In this document: in pieces, positions 36,601 through 64,000 of the stretch
Position numbering within the stretch: the stretch's first letter is position 1
How the letters are laid out: every line of letters starts with the position of its first letter
Origin: Emydura subglobosa
Lineage: Eukaryota; Chordata; Testudines; Chelidae
DNA: 64,000 nucleotides
NCBI GenBank assembly: GCA_007922225.1
Contig: ML679966.1
Span: 37,018,793-37,082,792 of the forward strand
Reading direction: 5' to 3'
Position numbers and translations under genes: made by a program
Notes under the pieces: model-generated
Databases searched by the model: none
Seen by the model: only the letters and a program-made list of their open reading frames with translations
Told to the model about the DNA's origin: nothing

Positions 36601-37350
36601 AGATCTGAGAACCACTCTGCAAGTGCAGGGTAGCAAAAATAAGTGTCACCCACTCAGATGTAGGGGAAATCCATGGCGTTTTCTTATGCAAAAAGGGGGG
36701 GGGGAACCCACCACCACCACCATCTACCTAAAAGGGGCACAAACTCCATTTTATTTGTCTGCAAGTCACATTTAATCTTGTTCTGTTCTAAAATGAGACT
36801 GAAAATGTTGGGGGTTCCATATTTAGTATTTCTCATTCCATTATTTCACTAGAACCCTGTAATATTGCTGTAATTTAGGCTTCTTAGCTTTCAGTAAGGA
36901 TGCAAGTACCTATCAGGCACTGAAAATGCTAAGAGCAATTAATTATTTTAGAATAGTAATGGAAAGGGTTTGGTTTTTTTGTTTAAATATCAGCACTGAA
37001 TGAGGAAGCTTATCAGAGATTTTTTTAAATGCAGGCTTACCAGATGGAGGTCTTGTTCAATCCTTCAGCTGCTATTAGAGGCAAAAGGACCAGCAGTTGC
37101 CAGTGCTTTTTGTGTTGATAGCCACAATTGGCTCCACATATTACTACACTTCAAAAATATGGCCAGGTTTAAGCTCATACAGAATGTCTACTCTTTTTTA
37201 ATATAGAAAATGAACACTATACCAATGTTCTGTTCTTGCTATCCATTAGTCTATGTAAAGTGTAAGGTATTTGAACACTTGGGTACTGACAACTGTCTTT
37301 TCTATAATGCACTATATCAACTTTGAGAAATTAGTAATTCAGGGTAGTAG
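33640..37350. other. PAICS-LONRF1 interval, no gene seen
   Basis: This is AT-rich sequence without any exon-like frame bounded by good splice sites on either strand. Short open frames are all without family resemblance. I see T-rich and A-rich tracts (34952-34964, 36239-36247) but no clearly classifiable repeat. Confidence 0.5.
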
Positions 37351-37354
37351 CCTG

Positions 37355-37675
37355 CTGGTTTATGTACCAATTTCATGGCCATGAAAAACGTGTCACAAAA
37401 CGTGATATTGGCCCATCCCCATGAAATCTGATCTCCCCTGTGCTGCTGGGAGCACCCCAGCCTGGCTGGAACACTCTCAGCCGCATGGAGGAATTCATGT
37501 CTCCTGGTTGCAGGAACCTCGAGAGTCAAGGTGGCATTCCTGCCAAAACCCCCCCCACACACACACCAGGTTTGCAACCGCCCACAATCCTATTTTGGGT
37601 CAGGAAAACATCTGAAATTGAAATTGACCAATTTTAAAATCCTATGGCTGTGAAATTAGATAGGGCCCTATGTAT
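37355..37675. mobile_element. hAT-like MITE with 'ttcatggccatgaaaaacg' end
   Basis: The left part 'caatttcatggccatgaa' plus 'aaacgtgtcacaaaacgtga' and the right part 'ctatggctgtgaaattagat' plus 'agggccct' are the two ends of a turtle element whose termini are inverted copies. The interior is GC-richer and carries a C run with '(ac)n'. The termini are diverged and no target duplication is clear. Confidence 0.65.
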
Positions 37676-37679
37676 GTGG

Positions 37680-40600
37680 AAGATAGCTGTTGGCAGAACT
37701 TTCTTGGTTTGAAGTTCCTTTACTCTCTAGCACTTACATCTATTCTTATAGTTAGAGCCCAGCTCCAATGTGACCAAGTCAAGTTCTGGGGCTCATTTAT
37801 TTAGGTAATAAAATATCTTATCCTTACAGGTGGAGAAGCTCCCATGTAGTAAAAGGTATCATCACAATACCCTCATGATGTAAGAAATTATCCTCAGTTT
37901 TCAAACTGGGAACTGAACAGAGATTGAGACTTAGCCCCTATTTTAAAAGAAAGAAGAAAAAAAAAGCCTTGTTAGAACCTAAACTTGAACTAGATTGCTC
38001 AAGAACTGGGTCCACTGCCTTTACTACCCCCCCCCTGTCCCCCCCGAACACAATTTATTTCTCCAGGTTTGTCAGTCAGCCCACCTCAACAGTTTTTGGC
38101 ATTGGATTTTTGTTTTAAACTTGTTTTCTATAGTTTATTGACATGCATTTGGAACTGTGACCTGTGTCCTTTAGTCTAAATTTAAATTTGTAAAAAATGG
38201 CCACAGATGTAAAGGGCTTTTCAAGAAAAAAAATAAGGTGGTGTCAGCTTTCTCTGATGCAAGAAATATTAGATCTAAATAAAAACAGCAGCAGTGATTG
38301 CAAAGAGCACAGCAGTTAATATTTGAATGGCGTCTCACAGTTAACCAGGCTAACTGCACCTCTGACCCTTCCTGGTCTGAGTGCACCTTCTCTAGCTCTC
38401 AGGACTCTAGCCATCACTCATCAGATGATTCCCGTGCGTTCAAGCCCAGGGACCCAGGGTTGCAGTCCCCTGCTATCAACCATGATTATCTAAGCAGGTC
38501 TGACATCCAGACACTGCAGTTCTGTTGCCTCTGGGATAATAGCAGAGACTAATCAGCCCCCTTAAATCAAAGTATTTAGAACAAAAGCATTTTAGCATCT
38601 AAAATAAAAAAGCAAACAATATGCATGACTAGCATGTCAGGTGCTTGACTGTCTTCCACATGGTAACCCCCTGGTAGAACTATCTCCCTACAAACTCTTC
38701 CATGGAGCTTCTCTCTATCTGCTTGTCTCCTTCTCAGAGTTCACTGACAAATCTCTAGACAGCCCCTGGCACCTCACATCCCTTCAAAGGAATCAAGTCA
38801 CTTTTTTAACTGTTCAGTGTTTTTTGATCTGTTAATTCCCAGTTTTGGCAAAACAAGGATTGCAGCTGGTTGAAGATTAGTAAAATAACAGCTTGCCTCA
38901 TCTTTCATGTGTGTGCATGGGTTTTCTTATCAGGGAAGCTACTGCATCACTTTCATGCACAGACCTTACTGAATTAGAGCATTATAGGTGTAAACATTCC
39001 ACTACCCTCACTGTAAAGTAGACCAATACAGTCATGAAATTCTAATGACCTTATACATAGTAACATCCCCTTAGTGACTTGGTCCCCTATAATGTTCATA
39101 AAATTGTTCTACAACATATCAGCTCCACATCTGTCAGAGTGAACACAAGGAGGAGGAATTTAGCATGGTACAAAGGAATAGTAATAACCAAGGGATTATT
39201 TAAAGTAAATAGCCAGAAAACTTTCCCAACAGTAAGCTGTATTGGAGTGTGATATATATAGTATCTTTCCAAGGTACATGACAACAGTCCCATTCCTGCA
39301 GGCATTTAGAACTAAACATGAAAAGTGCTAGGAGACATGAAAGAACAATCAGACTTGTAGGTGAGATTCAGGATTTTTTCCACCATTCTCATTGTGTGGA
39401 CCACCATTTTATAAAAAGACTTCTGAACCACCTTCCCTCCCATTGACAGTCTCATCCCTGGGGAAACCAGAGAGATTGGTTATGTAGAACAGTAGTATTA
39501 GGAAAGTAATATTAGTAACTCTCTATAGTGCAGTGAGTTTTGTTCTTTTGTAAACACAGTAATTTTGCTTGTTTATTTTCTCCATTCATTATCCGCTTTT
39601 CTCCAACAGACATTCTTCTTCCTCTGATGGGTGGCAGCTTCAAAACAAGGAGACAAATCCTAGTGCAGCACAATGGCCTTTAGAACATGCAGTTAGGGTA
39701 GCTCCCCCTTTTCAGTTCTGATAGGGCTCCAGGTTCTTGTTTGTAATGAAGAACGGGGAAGCTTTAAAAGCAGCCAGAAAGCATGTGAGTAGCCAGCCCT
39801 TCAGAACATTAGGAAGTACTTATTTTGGGAACTGCAGGATTAAATCTAGATTTCTGTCATATTTGCTTTCCATGACGTGGGAGGAACAAAACAAAAAACC
39901 CCAGTGCTGCTCCCACCTCTGGAGTTCCAACAGATGTGAATAGGATTACCCTGGTGAAACTTTGCAACTGGTCAAATACTAATTTTAGATCAAGAATATC
40001 TGCCACTTAATACCACGGAAACATAGTAGGAATAAGATTAGAGTTGCTAAAATACTGTCAACAGTGCCTGACAACAACTAAGTAGGGGTAAGAGAAGCAA
40101 ATATGGGAGGGAGAACATAATACGTTCGGCTTGAAGGCTTTAGGCAGGTTAAGTACTTGACTCAAAACAAAAACAACTTCAGCTAAGAACCTAAGAAGAG
40201 AAGAGAACTTAATGAAAACTGGCATTTTCTACAGTTAACATTAAAGAACAGAAAGTTGTGCTGAGCAGGCTGCAAGAATACTCAAATTGCAAAAAATTTA
40301 AGGTGCTTCTAAATATCTGAAGTTTAAGGGTTAAGAACAGAACAAGGGACAGTGAGTTTTTAATAAAAGGCAAAGCTCAATTTCTTAAATTCTTAAAAAT
40401 GTCAGACACCCTCACTATAGTGACAATTTAAAATAAAAAAGGATGGAGAAAACAAAAACTACATCTATAAATAAGACAGACAAGTTATTCTGGTGGGACC
40501 TTGTTGGTTCCAGGTCTGGCAGAATAGGAATTGATGGTGAGAAATCAATATACATATCATACTCATGTCCATGAAGTGCTTGCAACCCTGATCCAGACTA

Positions 40601-41807
40601 ACAATGCTTCTGGCTCTGGGTAAGACCCTTCTCCCTCCCCCAAATGGGGATGTACAAAAACAATTTTATAAAAAAATTAACATTTTAAGTTAAGTTACAA
40701 AATATTACAAACTTAGCTTTTCTTGAAAATTAAATACATTAGCAAAAGCAAGATTTGTAAGAAATATTTTACAAATGATTTACATACAAGGAAACTAATG
40801 GGTCAGACATTCACAAATATGCAACCAATGGATAATTACAAAAGTACCAATTGGCAGCATGAATTCTAACCTTGCCACTGCAGTGGGCTTTACTATTAAC
40901 ATGAATAAGGCATAGAGGTACTGAACAAATTATAAACTTTTTTTAAATCACACTTTAAACTTTTTTTTTTCCCCAAAAAAATCTGGATGCACCATTCCTA
41001 GTACATTATATTAAAGCTTTTTGTTAGCAGCTCTATAAACTACTTGAGTGCTCAGAAGGACCACCAGTCTGAAAAGCCCAATACAAGTCAAACTGGTGCT
41101 AAACGTTTGTTTTCAATTTTCCCTTTAAACATGTAAAGTTATAGGTATGTAAGCCATATTCACAGTTTAATTATCTTTGACAGAAGTACCATGTTTTTTT
41201 TTTTTTTTTTTTTTTTTTTGCAGTTGTTCCTTAAAACCGGCTCTAAATTCAGCATATAATTCATGTCACCTATTTTTGTGATGCAAATATTTACAAGATA
41301 ATTAAGAATCTGTGCCATGTTCAAGACAATTCAGCAAGAGCAGTAATTTCCAACAGCAACATTCAATACTACATGTCAAATATTTGTGCAAATACCAACA
41401 GGACAATTGTATCTGAGGCAAGCTCTTATTTGCAAAAACTTGAATGCATCCTTAATGCTGTAAACTTGGACTGTCAGCCTTAAGTCTTGCACTTCCCACA
41501 GCTTTAAAAAAAAGTCAGTGGCAATAAATTCTCAAGTCTTAGAATGATAGTGCAAATCATAATGTAGAGTTTTTCTACATTCGGTGGCTGGATTGATTTT
41601 TGTGCGTACAACTTCAGTGGTCTATCCTTCTAATTGAAGACAGTGCCCGTTTGAAGAACCAGATGTTCATAAAGTTGGTGGAGAGTGGAGGAGGAAGCAG
41701 TTTCATCATACTTTTCAAACCAGCACTCGATGTGCAAAGGCAGCAAGAACTCCAGCTGTGATTACAACCAGAACAGAGCAACTCTTCAGGAAGATCCAGG
41801 CGGTTAG
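37680..41807. other. 3' flank and probable 3' UTR of LONRF1
   Basis: No coding exon is recognised. The part nearest 41807 must be 3' UTR of the minus-strand LONRF1 gene. A minus-strand AATAAA (TTTATT at 39572-39577) is one candidate end, and others cannot be excluded. The region is AT-rich with T tracts, including 26 T at 41194-41219. Confidence 0.45.
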
Positions 41808-62156
<20,349 letters not shown>

Positions 62157-63185
62157 CTGAAAACAAGATATTTTAGTTGAATATATATATATATATTTTA
62201 ACTTAATTAAAAAGGTTACACATTCCTAGAAGATGATAAAAACCACAAGCACACTAGATCACACTAGACTATTTAAAAAAAAATGCAATGCTTCTCTAAA
62301 TTGGTCAGTTTTAAAAACGTTTGCATCAAATGTTTTGCAAAATATCTGGTACCTTCCTTAAATCTTAGATATAGCATATTCTAATGTATTTACACAATCT
62401 TAGGTTTTAATCTTTAAAAAAAAAAAACCTAGATAAAAACTACTTTTTATTAGTTACAAAAATGGACATGAAGATAACATCTGAAACTTGCTCAAAAAGC
62501 CCAAATAAATTCTGGAATATATGCAGACAGTCAAAGTATCTGAAAGTTAGTTTTGCCTACACACACAAATTACATTTTGTTTAGCCTTTTTTTTTTTTTT
62601 TTTTTTAAATTTCTCACCTTGGCACTGAGACACTACCTAGCAAAGTAAAATAATTTTAGTTCAAAGCACTTATGCCGGTTATAAAAAGTCAAATTTACTT
62701 TCAGCTTTTCTGCTGTAAAAAGTTAGTTAACATTTCTTCCTGGTCTAGGCCAGGAAGTTAAACTGGACAATTTCACTAATTCTCAGGAACTGCTTTGTGT
62801 TAATATTCCAAGCATTATAGAAAAAAGGTCTTAAGAAATATGAGATTGTAAACAAACACAAACATTGGTAGGGGACTTGGCAATAGGTATAGTGCCTGAA
62901 ACAATTTAACTTTTTGGTTTTTATTGACTCGATTTTGAATTTATAATGTCCCTTAAATAAAAATTGATTTTGAATTATTTTAAATATCAGAATATTTCTC
63001 TTAATTACAGCTTTGCCAGTTCTCTTGTTTGCCTCACTTTTTAAAGAAGATGAACTGAAGCCTAACCGGAGTTGAGAGTGCCATTTTAATACACTGTACA
63101 CCAATTCCATTTCCAAAAAAAGATAGGGTAGTTGTTCCGAGTGGAGTTGTACAAAATGATGGGCCAAGATTTAAAGGGTCTTAAT

Positions 63186-63310
63186 CAGGCCTTTAAGGCC
63201 CGCAAACATGCACATTAACTTTACACATGAATAAGTCCTGTTTACTTTAGTGGACCTTCTTCACATGTGTAAAGATACTTGTGTGCAAAAGTGTTTGCAA
63301 GATCAGGGCC
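63186..63310. mobile_element. Palindromic dispersed repeat, second copy
   Basis: The unit runs from 'caggcctttaaggcccgcaa' to 'tgtttgcaagatcagggcct'. The ends pair as inverted repeats, and the body 'ttaactttacacatgaat' pairs loosely with 'cacatgtgtaaagata'. It belongs to the same broad family as 12924-13085. Confidence 0.6.
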
Positions 63311-63367
63311 TAAATTTGCATGTAAAATTTTGTAAGTATAATCTAAATGCCACATTATGTTGTATGC

Positions 63368-63515
63368 AGTGTTGTTGTAGCCGTGCTGGCCCCGGGATAT
63401 TCAACAGACAAGGTAGGTGAGGTATATCTTTTACTGGACCAACTTCTGTTGGTGAGAGAGAGAAAGACTTGCTTTTGAGCTTACAGATAGATCTTCAGGT
63501 CTGTGGAAACATACC
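63368..63515 (-). repeat. Common reptilian repeat ('gtagccgtgctggccccggg')
   Basis: The text 'gtgttgttgtagccgtgctg', then 'acaaggtaggtgaggtatat', 'cttttactggaccaacttct' and 'agatcttcaggtctgtgg', is a very abundant turtle repeat. It lies upstream of the last LONRF1 exon visible in the window, in what should be its preceding intron. Confidence 0.7.
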
Positions 63516-64000
63516 CAGAGTGTAACAGCTAAATACAAGGTGGAACAGATTGTTTAACATAAGTAGTTACATATTTAAAGAGACCATTCGTGAAGAGGCC
63601 CATTAACATGTAATGTTATCAGCCACTAATTACTAAATATGCATATGCATATAGCAGGCATAAATCCTATTTGCAAATGGGAGTGACTGCTTGCAAAACT
63701 GCAAGCAGTTTTTAAGTGTTTGCCTCAGCATTGCAATGCTTAAAGAAATACTGTCAGGTCAACTTTGGCCCCAAATTTAGGTTAAGCATATGCTTTTGTT
63801 TCTTTGTTCAAACATAAAAGTACCAAAAAATGAACAAACTAAGAAATACATTTTTGTACTGCAAAACTTTCAGTTTCACCAATCTAATGGGTTAATTCAG
63901 GAGAGAATCAAATAAGTACATTTTTTAGCATATCCAAAATACCTTAATGGGTCATGAAAATACACAAGGGAAAAGAAAGCTACGAAATTTACTATTTATG

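Overview
This window is nuclear DNA from a vertebrate, most likely a turtle or close sauropsid relative. It holds split genes with GT-AG introns, a CpG-island promoter, two families of CR1 LINE 3' ends, a DIRS-type element, an old MIR fragment and many small hAT-like elements whose ends read 'tagtgtagacaaggcct' or 'cagggg(t)...'. That mixture is typical of turtle genomes. No operons, CRISPR arrays, tRNA or rRNA genes were seen.

Layout. (1) 1-15.3 kb is mostly transposon-derived intron or intergenic sequence. It contains three phase-compatible plus-strand exons of an unidentified gene with a Myb/SANT-like DNA-binding domain (1405-4977). (2) 15.2-16.9 kb is a CpG island acting as a shared promoter. 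PPAT (step 1 of de novo purine synthesis) starts on the minus strand, with only exon 1 visible at 15347-15474. PAICS (steps 6 and 7) starts on the plus strand 1.03 kb away. (3) 16503-30441 is a complete, intact nine-exon PAICS gene encoding 426 residues. (4) 30.4-41.8 kb is the tail-to-tail interval between PAICS and the next gene, with its 3' UTRs, CR1 and hAT copies. (5) 41808-62156 holds the eleven 3' exons of a minus-strand LON-domain/RING-finger E3 ligase gene closest to LONRF1; its first exon lies beyond the window. Its introns carry a near full-length but dead hAT transposon (42459-44602), an internally deleted DIRS-like retroelement (about 47.34-50.33 kb) and a 2.6 kb element with long terminal inverted repeats (53204-55839).

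How the genes relate. PPAT and PAICS are a conserved divergent pair encoding enzymes of one pathway, and the spacer has paired CCAAT boxes and a GC box. LONRF1 is an unrelated ubiquitin-ligase-type gene that converges on PAICS. In human the gene after PAICS is SRP72, so this neighbour is a synteny difference worth checking. The window shows no clearly new molecular system. The items most worth following are the SANT-domain gene apparently nested in PPAT intron 1, the hAT fossil with its own zinc-finger and dimerisation domains, the gag-to-recombinase DIRS deletion derivative, and a 98 bp near-perfect inverted repeat near 9 kb.
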